Shown here: one piece after another, positions 27,110 to 35,710 of the stretch | How positions within the stretch are numbered: the first letter of the stretch is position 1 | Layout of the letters: the number at the start of each line of letters is the position of its first letter | Assembly (NCBI RefSeq): GCF_000819865.1 | Contig: NZ_CDDF01000003.1 | Coordinates: 58,632-122,631 of the forward strand | DNA from: Aeromonas eucrenophila | Lineage (GTDB): Bacteria > Pseudomonadota > Gammaproteobacteria > Enterobacterales > Aeromonadaceae | DNA: 64,000 nt | Direction: 5' to 3' | Position numbers and translations under genes: made by a program | The notes under the pieces: model-generated | What the model was told of the DNA's origin: nothing | What the model saw: the letters and a program-made list of their open reading frames with translations, nothing else | Databases searched by the model: none

Positions 27110-27910
27110 ATGAGCGCCCCCCCATCCCACATCCATTACTGGCAACCCCGGCTGCTGCCGGGGGTTGAACTCTCCCACTCCCACCACAGGGAGTTCAGCT
27201 ATGGCCGCCACGTGCACCTGGACTACCACATAGGTCTGGTGCAGCAGGGTGGCCAGAAGTTCATCCACAAGGGCAGCAGCCACAATCTGGTGCGCGGCGA
27301 GCTCTCCACCGTCAACCCGGACGAGATGCACGACGGCCTGAGCCTGCTGCCGGAAGGCTACGAGGTGCGGGTGTTCGCCATCGCCCCGGAGCAGCTGGCG
27401 CGCTGGCTGCCAAACAATCCCGAGCCCTTCTTCGACAAGGGCCTGCAGACCAGACCCGATCTCTATCAGGGCTTCGCCCGCCTGCACATGTATCTGGATG
27501 GCCCGGAGCCGGACGGCCTGCTGGCGGAGAGCCAGCTGCTGGCCCTGCTCGACGAGCTCTTCGGGCTGGCCCCCGAGCGCCATGCCCTGGCGGATCCCCA
27601 GTTGCGATACCTGCGGGACCATCTGCTCGGTCAGCTGGACCAGCGCCACAGCCTGGAGGATCTGGCCGCCCAGTTCGGGCTGGATCGTTTCGCCTTCCTG
27701 CGCCAGTTCAAGAAGAAGACCGGCATGACCCCCTATGCCTGGCTCAAGCGACTGCGCCTCGAGCAGGGCAAGCGCCTGCTCGGCAGCGGCATGCCGGTGA
27801 GCGAGGTGGCCCTCGCGGTCGGCTTCTTCGATCAGAGCCACTTCCATCACGGCTTCCGGCAGGCCTTCGGGCTCACGCCCGCGGATTACCGCCAGCAGAT
27901 ACGGCCTTAG
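27110..27910 (+). CDS. AraC-family regulator of the adjacent LysE exporter
   Basis: A 266-residue regulator with an N-terminal cupin-like sensing domain (HLDYHIGLV...NPDEMHDG) and a C-terminal pair of helix-turn-helices, including SLEDLAAQFGLDRFAFLRQF and VALAVGFFDQSHFHHGFRQAFG. AraC/LysE pairs of this type are common. Shared upstream motifs at 27062 and 28204 suggest it controls both itself and the exporter. The last codons lie in the first unit of a 43-bp tandem repeat. Confidence 0.9.
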   Translation: MSAPPSHIHYWQPRLLPGVELSHSHHREFSYGRHVHLDYHIGLVQQGGQKFIHKGSSHNLVRGELSTVNPDEMHDGLSLLPEGYEVRVFAIAPEQLARWLPNNPEPFFDKGLQTRPDLYQGFARLHMYLDGPEPDGLLAESQLLALLDELFGLAPERHALADPQLRYLRDHLLGQLDQRHSLEDLAAQFGLDRFAFLRQFKKKTGMTPYAWLKRLRLEQGKRLLGSGMPVSEVALAVGFFDQSHFHHGFRQAFGLTPADYRQQIRP

Positions 27911-28052
27911 AGACATCAGCCCGGCGGATTACCGCCAGCAGATACGGCCTTAGAGGCACCAGTCCGGCGGAGCACCGCCAGCAAATACTGTCTGAAGCAA
28001 GCCAGCCCCACCGATAACTGCCAGCAAACACTGCCCTTTTCCCGTCGATCCG
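27881..28052 (+). repeat. 43-bp tandem repeat starting in the araC-type 3' end
   Basis: Units at 27881, 27924, 27967 and 28010, each 43 bases. Unit 1 is the coding end of the AraC gene including its stop. Unit 2 is 40/43 identical, and units 3 and 4 are progressively more diverged but keep the ACCGCCAGCA core. The period is not a multiple of three, so the copies do not extend the protein. They lie between the regulator and the LysE promoter. Confidence 0.85.
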
Positions 28053-28203
28053 GCTGACCACTCGCCATGACGCTAATTTACACACCAAATTTCGGCATTT
28101 TTACGCTATAAAATTCCGAAAAATAAATGCCTGGCAATACCAAACACTGCAACAAGGTGCCGCCTCTGACAGGCGAGTGCGGCCAGACATGGCCGACCCG
28201 GAG

Positions 28204-28229
28204 TGCAATCTTTTACAAGCCAGCCCCCG
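28204..28229 (+). promoter_or_regulatory. Candidate AraC-protein operator, copy 2
   Basis: TGCAATCTTTTACAAGCC followed by AGCCCCCG, matching the site at 27062-27087 with five differences, 46 bases before the LysE start. Confidence 0.6.
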
Positions 28230-28275
28230 CCCCCATCCCTCATGCTGCAACCTCATCTAGTCATCGAGGTATCTC

Positions 28276-28911
28276 ATGTTCACCAGCCTGTTCCTGACCA
28301 TAGGTCTCATCCATCTGATCGCCCTGGCGAGCCCAGGCCCCGACTTCGCGCTGATCCTGCGCACCAGCCTGCACAGACCCACGGCCCTGGGGGCGGCGCT
28401 CGGCATAGCGCTCGCCATCTTGCTGCACGCCACCTTGAGCCTCACCGGCATCAGCCTGCTGATCGCGAGCCAACCCTGGCTGTTTATGGTGGTGAAGATA
28501 GTGGGCGCCCTCTATCTGGGCTGGCTCGGTTGGGGGGCCATCAAGGCGGCGTGGCACAGTGCCGCCAGCCAGACACTCAGGGCAGGCGGCGAGCTGCAAG
28601 GCTGGAACAGGGGCGTAAAGGCTGGCCTCGCCACCAATCTGCTCAATCCCAAGGCGCTGCTGTTCTTCATGGGGCTGCTGGCGGCCATGGTGACACCCCA
28701 GGTGGACGGCCTGACCCGTGGCCTGCTGATCCTGGAGCTGTTCCTGCTCTCCCTGGCCTGGTTCGGGCTACTGGCCTGGAGCCTCTCCACCGCGCGGGCC
28801 CAGCATCTGCTCAGCCGGGTGCAGCGCCCCCTCAATATGGTCACAGGCCTGCTGTTCGGTGCCGTTAGCCTCTCCATCCTGGTGGATCTGGCACAGCCAC
28901 TGCTGGCGTAA
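28276..28911 (+). CDS. LysE/RhtB-family exporter
   Basis: A 211-residue inner-membrane protein with the family signatures LASPGPDFALIL near the N terminus and GLATNLLNPKALLFF in the middle, and about six hydrophobic helices. Exports an amino acid or related compound; substrate unknown. It is probably induced by the AraC-type regulator just upstream. ATG at 28276. Confidence 0.9.
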   Translation: MFTSLFLTIGLIHLIALASPGPDFALILRTSLHRPTALGAALGIALAILLHATLSLTGISLLIASQPWLFMVVKIVGALYLGWLGWGAIKAAWHSAASQTLRAGGELQGWNRGVKAGLATNLLNPKALLFFMGLLAAMVTPQVDGLTRGLLILELFLLSLAWFGLLAWSLSTARAQHLLSRVQRPLNMVTGLLFGAVSLSILVDLAQPLLA

Positions 28912-29081
28912 GGCAAGGGGGCCGACTCACCCCCCTTGGTTGAGCCAGCCGGTGGGGCGAACACCATAACGGGAGCCTCTATCCGATCTTCGTAACAATA
29001 TGGCCCCGGTGTGCTGGTGCCGGACTCATTGTGGGATTAGGATGCACGCCTTCACCACAATAACGTTATGGACGTATCGGC

Positions 29082-30191
29082 ATGACTCGACAATGGTCGC
29101 TCCCCATCGTGGCACTCGCGGGGGGAGCTTTGTTCTGGCTCGGCAGCAACTTCGGCATGAAATGGGCACTGATGGCCCTGATCGGTTTCGGCTTCGGCTT
29201 CACCCTCTCTTTCAGCCGCTTCGGCATAGTGTTCGGTTGGCGCGAGATGCTGACCAAGCGCAACAGCTACTATGTGCGGGTTCACCTGCTCACCATCGCC
29301 ATCGAGATCCTGCTGTTCACCTGCTTCCTCTCCTTCACTCACGCCCTGTTTGGCGATGCCATGGTGGGCAACGTCATGGCCATAGGCGTGCCCTTTATCG
29401 TCGGCGCCTTTCTGTTCGGCATCGGCATGCAGCTGGCGGGGGTCTGCGCCACCGGCACCCTCTACTGCTGCGGCGAGGGGCAGCCGCGCTTCTGGCTGGT
29501 GCTGCTCTGCTACGGCATCGGCACCCTGATCAGCAACCAGTTCCGGCCAACCCTGGATGCGACCTTCTCCAGCCAGGTAGTGCTGGCCAAGGATCTGACC
29601 GGCAATATCTGGAGCGGCATGCTGCTGAACCTGGCGCTGGTCGCCGTGCTCTTCGCGCTGTTTCGCAGCAGCGAGTTGAAGCGCACCGGCGAGCTCAAGC
29701 CGATCTTCAGCGGCGGCAACCTGTTCTGGCGCGATGGCCGCTTCACCGTGCTGACCGGCGGCATCCTCATCGCCCTGCTCAACTCCGCCGTGGTCGCCCT
29801 GCACGGCTCGGCCTGGACCATCACCGGCGCCGTCTATGACATGGCGCTGCGCGGCGCCTCTGTTTTCGGCCTGTTCGAGGGCAACCCCAAGCTGGCCCAG
29901 CCGCTGTTCATCAACCCCATGGTCGGCATGTTCTGGCTCGGGATCCTGGGGGCCATGCTCGCGCGCTGCCTCAGCGGTGGCGGCAACTTCGCCCCGATGC
30001 GGCTAGGCAACAGCCTGGCATCCATCATCGGCGGCCTGCTGATGGGGATGGGCGCCATGTACAGCGCCTGTAACCTCGGCGGCTTCTTCGATGGCACGGC
30101 GTCCGGCAGCCTGCACGGCTGGGTCTGGATGCTGATGGCGCTGGGCGGCAGCCTGATCGGCATTCGCCTGCGGCCGTTGTTCAGGCTCTGA
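29082..30191 (+). CDS. YeeE/YedE-family transporter (TsuA-like)
   Basis: A 369-residue membrane protein with about nine or more helices. The conserved cysteine motifs of the YeeE/YedE family are present as GMQLAGVCATGTLYCCGEG and YSACNLGGFFDGTASGSLHGW. Characterised members carry thiosulfate by passing it along such cysteines. Thiosulfate or a related sulfur anion is therefore the likely cargo. No TsuB-like small partner lies next to it. It stands alone between a LysE gene and a bidirectional terminator. Confidence 0.82.
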   Translation: MTRQWSLPIVALAGGALFWLGSNFGMKWALMALIGFGFGFTLSFSRFGIVFGWREMLTKRNSYYVRVHLLTIAIEILLFTCFLSFTHALFGDAMVGNVMAIGVPFIVGAFLFGIGMQLAGVCATGTLYCCGEGQPRFWLVLLCYGIGTLISNQFRPTLDATFSSQVVLAKDLTGNIWSGMLLNLALVAVLFALFRSSELKRTGELKPIFSGGNLFWRDGRFTVLTGGILIALLNSAVVALHGSAWTITGAVYDMALRGASVFGLFEGNPKLAQPLFINPMVGMFWLGILGAMLARCLSGGGNFAPMRLGNSLASIIGGLLMGMGAMYSACNLGGFFDGTASGSLHGWVWMLMALGGSLIGIRLRPLFRL

Positions 30192-30198
30192 TGCAAAA

Positions 30199-30231
30199 AC
30201 GGGATGACGCCGGCACCCGGCGTCATCCCGT
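30199..30231. terminator. Perfect 15-bp bidirectional hairpin
   Basis: ACGGGATGACGCCGG and its exact complement around a 3-base loop, between two convergent genes. A-tracts precede it and mixed bases follow, so it serves best on the minus strand, but probably stops both. Confidence 0.75.
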
Positions 30232-30273
30232 ACTCTCTCGGTAGCAGGGTCTCCCTCCTGCTCCCACTTCCCC

Positions 30274-30894
30274 TTAGCCGAGCGCCCTGATCAACAGCAA
30301 CAGGGCAAAGCCGGTAAACATCACGGCCGACATCCGGTTGATCCCCCTCGCGAAGCGCTCGCCATAGCCCTGCAACCCCACCCAGCGAAACACCAGGCAG
30401 TAACCACCGTGCACCACCAGCACCACGGCGCTGAAGGTCAGCGCCAGCAGCATGCACTGGCCAAGGGCCCCCTGGCGAAAGTCGATGAACTGGGGAAACA
30501 GGCTGGTGAAGAAGATGATCGCCTTGGGATTGAGCAGGCTGATGAGCGCCCCCTTGAGGAAGCTGCGGCCGCAGTCCCGATCGCTCGGCGTGCTCACCAG
30601 CGGGCTCACCGCACGCTGGCGCCAGGAGTTTATCCCGAGATAGAGCAGGTAGAGGGCGCCCCCCAGGGTGAGGATCTGCTGGCCCGCGGCCAGCCAGTGG
30701 GTAAACCAGAGCACCGCCAGCGAGGCCAGGGTCGCCACCAACAGGATCCCGACCGCCACCCCGATGAAGCCGGCGATGGCATGGCGGGTTCCCCGGGTCA
30801 GGGTGTTGCCTATGGTGTAGATCACCGCCGGGCCGGGGCTGAGCACGGTGCCGACGGCGAGTAGCAGGTAGAGGGCGTAATAGTCGAGGCTCAT
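30274..30894 (-). CDS. LysE/RhtB-family exporter
   Basis: A 206-residue inner-membrane protein of the amino-acid exporter family, with GTVLSPGPAVIYTIGNTL and LLNPKAIIFFTSLFPQF. It is divergent from a LysR-type regulator 98 bases away that likely controls it. ATG at 30894 is preferred over an in-frame GTG two codons upstream. It is not closely similar to the other LysE protein at 28276. Confidence 0.9.
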   Translation of the reverse strand: MSLDYYALYLLLAVGTVLSPGPAVIYTIGNTLTRGTRHAIAGFIGVAVGILLVATLASLAVLWFTHWLAAGQQILTLGGALYLLYLGINSWRQRAVSPLVSTPSDRDCGRSFLKGALISLLNPKAIIFFTSLFPQFIDFRQGALGQCMLLALTFSAVVLVVHGGYCLVFRWVGLQGYGERFARGINRMSAVMFTGFALLLLIRALG

Positions 30895-30992
30895 GGGCAC
30901 ATTCCATCTTCGTTTGATGCCGCCCAGTATATTGACAGCCGCTTCGCCAGCCAGACATAGTGGCGCTCGGCTTTATAAACCAGGAGTTTAGA

Positions 30993-31889
30993 GTGGATCG
31001 CCTGACCGCCATCGAGATCTTCGTCGCAGTCGCCCGTGCGGGCAGCTTCAGTGCCGTGGCGGAGCGATTCGAGATGACGCCGGCCATGATCGGCAAATAC
31101 ATCAAGTGGCTGGAGACCCGCGTCGGCTCCCGCCTGCTCAACCGCAACACCCGCTGCCAGAGCCTGACCGAGGCGGGCAGAGAGTACCTCGGCGGTTGCC
31201 AGCACCTGCTGCAACACTATCGGGAGCTGGAGCAGAACACCTTGGCCCACACCGGTCAGGCGGCGGGCAAGATCCGCATCAATGCCCCCATCACCTTCGG
31301 CAGCCAGCGGCTGACCCCCTTGTTGTGCGACTTCATGGCGCGCTATCCGCAGATCCGCATCGAGCTGGATCTCTGCGATCGGCTGGTCGATGTGATTGGC
31401 GACGGCTTCGACCTCATCTTCCGGGTCGGCACCCCCAAGGATGCCGCCTACATAGCCCGCCCGCTGGCCAGCTCAGCCTCGGTGTTCTGCGCCTCGCCGC
31501 GCTATCTGCAGCACCACGGCACCCCGCTGGAACTCGCGGATCTGGCCCGTCACCGCTGCCTGGGCTTCAGCCCCTGGCTGACGCAATCCAGCCTGGCGGA
31601 GGCCTTTCCTCTCGAGCACCTGCATCTGTGGGACAGCCAGTTCATCAGCAACAACGGCAGCGCCCTCAAGGTGGCCGCACTGCATCACGCGGGCATAGTG
31701 CTGCAGCCGCGCGCCCTGCTGATCGACGAGCTGAGCAGTGGCGCCCTGCTGGAGATACTGCCGGATGCCCTGCCCGCCCCGCGCCCGGTCAACATGCTCT
31801 ACCCGGCCAGGGAGCCGATGCCGCTGCGGCTACGACTGCTGATCGACTACCTCAGCGAGCACCGCCACAAGCTGGATCTGCCCGCCTGA
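30993..31889 (+). CDS. LysR-family transcriptional regulator
   Basis: A 298-residue LysR protein: helix-turn-helix at the N terminus (SFSAVAERFEMTPAMIGKYIKWLE) and an effector domain with FGSQRLTPLLCDF and GDGFDLIFRVG. The start is GTG at 30993, with AGGAG six bases upstream; the longer frame to 30960 is disregarded. Divergent from the LysE-type exporter, its probable target. Confidence 0.9.
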   Translation: MDRLTAIEIFVAVARAGSFSAVAERFEMTPAMIGKYIKWLETRVGSRLLNRNTRCQSLTEAGREYLGGCQHLLQHYRELEQNTLAHTGQAAGKIRINAPITFGSQRLTPLLCDFMARYPQIRIELDLCDRLVDVIGDGFDLIFRVGTPKDAAYIARPLASSASVFCASPRYLQHHGTPLELADLARHRCLGFSPWLTQSSLAEAFPLEHLHLWDSQFISNNGSALKVAALHHAGIVLQPRALLIDELSSGALLEILPDALPAPRPVNMLYPAREPMPLRLRLLIDYLSEHRHKLDLPA

Positions 31890-31893
31890 GCGC

Positions 31894-32562
31894 TTATTCA
31901 CCGCGCTGCTTCACCCTTCGCAGATAGACATAGCCCTCCCCCGGGCTGCCCCAGCGTTGATGGGCCTCGTTGTCATAGGCTCTGTCCAGCAGCCTGACGC
32001 TGTTGGGGCCGATCCAGAGGTATTGCACCAGGGTGCTGGCGCCGCCGAAATTGGTGGCGCAGCTGCCGACCTGGCTGTGGCCCGCGTATTCCCCGGAAGG
32101 TTGGCGGCTCAGCCAGATCTCGCAGCCCTCGCGCAGGGAGAGTTGTGGCGGGGTGAGGGAATCGAGCAACTCAGGTTTGCGCCAGGCGCCGGCGAAATCG
32201 ATGGCCCTGGGCATGGTCAGCTCGGCCATCAGGATGCGGCCATCCGGCAGCGGGGAGAAACGATAGATGCGCTGGCGAAACGGCCGCACCGCCCGCTCGG
32301 TCAGGAACTGCTCCGCATAGACCCAGCGAAAGTGGTTGTAGCCGGGCCAGATCTCCACCAGGCGCAGCTCGGCACTGGTGAAACGCTTGTCGTAGCTGGC
32401 CTGCTCCTGGCTGGAAAACTCGCCGGTGAACCAAGAGAGCAGCGGCTCCATGCTGGCCTGGCTCACGAAGGGGCTGACCGGGGTGGTGGGCGGGGGAACG
32501 GGCGCCGCCCAGGTCAGGCAGGCGTAAAACAACCCGAACAGGGCCGCCATCAGCTGTATCAT
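31894..32562 (-). CDS. CpcT/CpeT-family protein, exported
   Basis: A 222-residue protein with a signal peptide (MIQLMAALFGLFYACLTWAAP) and a body resembling the CpcT/CpeT phycobilin lyase fold: LLSWFTGEFSSQEQA, IWPGYNHFRWVYAEQF, PFRQRIYRF. In cyanobacteria such proteins attach bilins to phycobiliproteins; here no phycobiliprotein is expected, so the ligand must differ. Export also differs from the cyanobacterial lyases. ATG at 32562 follows GGAAGGA. Convergent with the LysR gene, four bases apart. Confidence 0.75.
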   Translation of the reverse strand: MIQLMAALFGLFYACLTWAAPVPPPTTPVSPFVSQASMEPLLSWFTGEFSSQEQASYDKRFTSAELRLVEIWPGYNHFRWVYAEQFLTERAVRPFRQRIYRFSPLPDGRILMAELTMPRAIDFAGAWRKPELLDSLTPPQLSLREGCEIWLSRQPSGEYAGHSQVGSCATNFGGASTLVQYLWIGPNSVRLLDRAYDNEAHQRWGSPGEGYVYLRRVKQRGE

Positions 32563-32914
32563 CGAATCCTTCCGAGTCGCTTGCATGGCGGCGATTATAT
32601 GAGCGAACGCCGACAATAACCTCTACCTTGATCAACTCCTTGCAGATCCATCGAAAAATCACTCGGTTAGCGAAGAAATCAGACGCAGATACAAGCGCGG
32701 CCAGGCTCACTCGACCCACCCTTGTCCCACCTCTTTAGGGACCAATCGGATCACTTGGCTTCAATAGGCTATCGCGCTGCAGGCCCCGGTTTATCAGGGC
32801 TGCGGGTTTCTCGCTACCAAGCTGGATGGCGGCTTACTGGCGTGTGCGATCGCCTTGAACATGCCCGGAACTCGACCCATGATAATGTCATCAACATCAT
32901 CCATTGGTCCCATC
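32563..32914. other. Intergenic stretch without visible features
   Basis: About 350 bases between the divergent CpcT/CpeT-like and membrane protein genes. No reading frame, strong hairpin or recognisable operator was seen; presumably it holds both promoters. Confidence 0.5.
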
Positions 32915-33571
32915 ATGAACCAGCCCCGTTTTTCCCCTATCGACCCCATCTCCCGCTACTCCGAGATCCTGTTCGGTCTGCTGATGGTGCTGACCTTCAC
33001 CGGTTGTTTCAACGCCTTGGAGGCGGGGAAAGCCGAGATCAAGGACCTGCTGATCGCCGGCATCGGCTGCAACATCGCCTGGGGCATGATCGACGCCATC
33101 GTCTACCTCATCACCACCCTGACCGAGCGGGCCCGCGCCCTGCGGCTGCTGCAACAGCTGCACAACTTGCAGCCCGGTGACAACCGGGGCATAGCGGCGC
33201 TGCGGGATGCCCTGCCCGGCCCGCTGGCGGCCATCTGCCGCGACGATGAGCTCGGTGACTGGCAATCACGCCTGCGCCAGCACCCCGAGTTGAGCCAGGG
33301 CCCCATCTTCCGCTGGAACGATCTGCTCAACAGCCTGGGGGTCTTCCTGATGGTGTTCCTCTCCACCTTCCCCGTGTTGCTGCCCTTCATGTTCCTCCAG
33401 GATCCGGTGCCGGCCCTGCGCCTCTCCCACGGCATCGCCCTGCTGATGCTGATGCTGATCGGCCGTGGCCTGGCTCGCTACGCCGGCTCGCCGCGCCCCA
33501 GGCTTGTCGGCGTGCTCTTCGCCGCCGCGGGCGTCGCCATAGTGCTGGCCACCATAGCCCTGGGCGGCTGA
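32915..33571 (+). CDS. Membrane protein, possibly VIT1/CCC1-related
   Basis: A 218-residue protein with two hydrophobic helices near the N terminus (SEILFGLLMVLTFTG, IAGIGCNIAWGMIDAIVYLI), a soluble middle of about 80 residues, and three helices at the C terminus. The N-terminal pair resembles the first helices of VIT1/CCC1 iron-manganese transporters, but the match is partial. ATG at 32915. Function uncertain. Confidence 0.6.
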   Translation: MNQPRFSPIDPISRYSEILFGLLMVLTFTGCFNALEAGKAEIKDLLIAGIGCNIAWGMIDAIVYLITTLTERARALRLLQQLHNLQPGDNRGIAALRDALPGPLAAICRDDELGDWQSRLRQHPELSQGPIFRWNDLLNSLGVFLMVFLSTFPVLLPFMFLQDPVPALRLSHGIALLMLMLIGRGLARYAGSPRPRLVGVLFAAAGVAIVLATIALGG

Positions 33572-33594
33572 GGCGACGCAACAGGTGACGAGCG

Positions 33595-33627
33595 GAGGGA
33601 GGCCAGCGCCTCCCTCTCTTTTTTCAT
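33595..33627 (+). terminator. Intrinsic terminator
   Basis: GAGGGAGGC-CAGC-GCCTCCCTC followed by TCTTTTTTC, after the membrane protein gene. Confidence 0.85.
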
Positions 33628-33708
33628 TCGACCACGGGAGCGCTGCCGCCGATCGATCCCGGCATTGGCGACTATCCTTGGTCCGAAACCACTCAGAAGG
33701 AATCCATC

Positions 33709-34158
33709 ATGACGACAGGAACAGTGCGGCTGCACAGGGTAGTCAAGGCGCCGCCGATGCGGGTCTATCGGGCCTTTATCGAGGCGGATGCGCTGGCCAA
33801 GTGGCTGCCACCCCACGGCTTCACCTGCAAGGTGGCCCATCTGGAGGCCAGCGTCGGCGGCACCTTCCGCATGGCGTTCACCAACTTCGGTACCGGCCAC
33901 TCCCACTCCTTCGGCGGCGAGTACCTCGAACTGGTGCCGGGGGAGCGCATTCGCTACACCGACAGTTTCGACGCGCCCGGCCTGCCGGGGGAGATGCAGG
34001 TGACCATCACCCTGACCCCAGTGCTGTGCGGCACCGATCTCGCCATCGAGCAGGCGGGGATCCCGGCGGTCATCCCGGTCGAGATGTGCTACCTCGGCTG
34101 GCAGGAGTCCCTGACCCAGCTGCTCGCCCTGGTGGAGCCCGAGATCCCGAACGAATAG
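33709..34158 (+). CDS. SRPBCC (AHSA1-like) family protein
   Basis: A 149-residue single START-like domain of the activator-of-Hsp90 type: VYRAFIEADALAKWLPP, GGTFRMAFTNFGTGHSHSFGGEY, and a C-terminal helix with CYLGWQESLTQL. Such proteins bind hydrophobic ligands or act as co-regulators; ligand unknown. ATG at 33709 follows AGAAGGA. Stand-alone gene ended by the hairpin at 34193. Confidence 0.85.
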   Translation: MTTGTVRLHRVVKAPPMRVYRAFIEADALAKWLPPHGFTCKVAHLEASVGGTFRMAFTNFGTGHSHSFGGEYLELVPGERIRYTDSFDAPGLPGEMQVTITLTPVLCGTDLAIEQAGIPAVIPVEMCYLGWQESLTQLLALVEPEIPNE

Positions 34159-34192
34159 TCCGCGCCTCTGCGCTAGCCAGGTCCCGAAAAAC

Positions 34193-34220
34193 AGAGAGCC
34201 TGCCGATTGGCAGGCTCTCT
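34193..34220. terminator. Bidirectional hairpin
   Basis: AGAGAGCCTGCC-GATT-GGCAGGCTCTCT between convergent genes; short T-tracts only. Confidence 0.65.
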
Positions 34221-34241
34221 TCATTGCGGCAGGGCGGCGGC

Positions 34242-34742
34242 TTATCGCAGGTTCAGGCCACCCAGGTAATCCCCCTTGCCGAGGTTCACACCGGCCTGGC
34301 GCAGCAGCGCATAGGCCATGGTCAGGTGGAAGTAGAAGTTCGGGATGCCGTACTCATGGACGCAGGTATGGCCGTCCATGCTCTTGCCACCGGCCCAGTA
34401 AGGGAAGTACTGGCCACTCTCGAACCCGCTGAAGTCGGCCTCCAGCTTGCTCTGCAGGAAGGCGATGCTGCGCTGGATGTGGGCGCGCAGATCCGCCATG
34501 GTCTTGGGATCGTCCCCCATGGCCGGCAACTCGCTGTGGCTGGCGGTGGCAATGACGGCGCGGGCACTGTCGCAGCAGATCAGCACCTGCTTGGAGAAGG
34601 GCAGCATGTCGACGATGAGGCGTTCATTGAAGAAGTTGTCCACGTTGAACTTCTTCGCCTCGGCATGGGCCTCGGCCTTGGCCAGACACTGGTCGAGGTT
34701 GGTCAGCATCTTGATAAACTGGGCGGCAATATCACGGTTCAT
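34242..34742 (-). CDS. DUF1993 family protein
   Basis: A 166-residue protein of the DUF1993 (DinB-like helical) family: FNERLIVDMLPFSKQV near the N terminus and HEYGIPNFYFHLTMAYALLRQAG near the C terminus. Conserved aspartate/histidine residues suggest a metal-binding four-helix bundle, but no activity is known. The start is ATG at 34742; the longer frame is not conserved. Confidence 0.85.
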   Translation of the reverse strand: MNRDIAAQFIKMLTNLDQCLAKAEAHAEAKKFNVDNFFNERLIVDMLPFSKQVLICCDSARAVIATASHSELPAMGDDPKTMADLRAHIQRSIAFLQSKLEADFSGFESGQYFPYWAGGKSMDGHTCVHEYGIPNFYFHLTMAYALLRQAGVNLGKGDYLGGLNLR

Positions 34743-35034
34743 GGTGCGTTCTCTAATCGGATTGAAGGCGGGTTTGCACAAGCGGCATCACTATAGCGCA
34801 TCCCCTTTGTGGTTCGAGCCCATGCCAGTAAAAAGCGCAGCCCATCCATCGGCGGAGCGACAGTATATGGCAAGCCCGGCGGCGCTGATCTTGCCAACGC
34901 CGCCAGGTGTCCCCGCCATGATGAGTCCCTCTTTGCCTCTTTTTTGATCTGTGACATACATCACCCTTTTTCAGGGGCGTAGTCTGATCCCGCCGCCCGG
35001 AGCACCCATCCGGGTACAACGAAAGGAGAATGCA

Positions 35035-35232
35035 ATGAAGATCTATGACCGGAACAGAAATGTGCTGAACCTGGGTCAGCGCGTCATGATTGCCGCCACC
35101 AGTGCCGTCGACGTCCTGAAGGAGGCCCACACCGACAATATGACCCCCTACGAGGCAGAGCATGAGAAGTGTGTGCTGCTGGCCAACTCCCAAGAGCGTT
35201 ACGCGCCCATCGAGTTGATTAGACTAGGCTGA
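35035..35232 (+). CDS. 65-residue hypothetical protein
   Basis: Small soluble protein beginning MKIYDRNRNVLNLGQRVMI, with a good AAGGAG site before the ATG at 35035 and a terminator after it (35270-35303). The N-terminal half reads like a small beta-barrel (GQRVMIAATSAVDVLKEA). No family recognised. The upstream codons of the longer frame overlap the promoter region. Confidence 0.7.
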   Translation: MKIYDRNRNVLNLGQRVMIAATSAVDVLKEAHTDNMTPYEAEHEKCVLLANSQERYAPIELIRLG

Positions 35233-35269
35233 TACCCGGCGTTACCTGTCACCCTACTCTTTACAATTC

Positions 35270-35305
35270 ACCCGGCCGCCGCGCCCCATCTAACGGCCGG
35301 GTTTC
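35270..35305 (+). terminator. Terminator-like hairpin
   Basis: ACCCGGCCG and CGGCCGGGT, perfect 9-bp arms with a 15-base loop, followed by TTCTGATT; it ends the 65-residue gene. Confidence 0.6.
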
Positions 35306-35340
35306 TGATTCCCTCCCTCGTTCTCCACCGTTTTTATTAC

Positions 35341-35373
35341 GTAGGTTCGATTAGCGAAGCGTAATCGGACGAT
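35341..35373 (+). repeat. REP-like element, copy 3
   Basis: GTAGGTTCGATTAGCGAAGC followed by GTAATCGGACGAT, the cleanest copy of the family. It directly precedes the transposase remnant. Confidence 0.75.
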
Positions 35374-35382
35374 CCAAAACTA

Positions 35383-35602
35383 ATGCTCCCGCGCCTTGCC
35401 CCCGACCGACGCAGCAGCCAGACCCAGTTACGCCACGGGGAGCGGAGCATCTGGCAACACCAATACTGGGAACACCTGATCCGGGATGAGCAGAATCCGC
35501 CATATGGATTACGTCCATATCAATCCGCTCAAGCATGGTCATGTCACCCAAGTGGCTGACTGGCCTTATTCCATCTTCCATCGTTATGTGGCATGGGATT
35601 GA
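35383..35602 (+). pseudogene. Remnant of REP-associated tyrosine transposase (RAYT)
   Basis: Frame from 35383 reads ...RHGERSIWQHQYWEHLIRDEQNP, and after a +1 shift at about 35500 continues MDYVHINPLKHGHVTQVADWPYSIFHRYVAWD-stop. These are the C-terminal hallmarks of RAYT/IS200-like transposases (GERGIWQ..YWEH, YVH.NPVKHG, DWPYSSFHRY). The N-terminal half with the catalytic HUH motif is missing and the join is frameshifted, so the gene is dead. It lies between REP copies 3 and 4, which face each other, as in REP-RAYT units. Confidence 0.8.
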
Positions 35603-35672
35603 TGCGGGTCGGTTGAGGGAAGGCTGGAGGGTTTTGCCTTCGCTAATGTTCGAATAGACGATTGCCCCATAC

Positions 35673-35710
35673 GCGATCGTCTGATTACGCTTCGCTAATC
35701 GAACCTACAG
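35673..35710 (-). repeat. REP-like element, copy 4
   Basis: GCGATCGTCTGATTACGC followed by TTCGCTAATCGAACCTAC, the exact reverse complement type of copy 3. It is the left border of the low-G+C block. Confidence 0.75.

Noticed and set aside
27881..28052. CRISPR or minisatellite in coding sequence
   Set aside because: Units abut without spacers, and all but the first unit lie after the stop codon.
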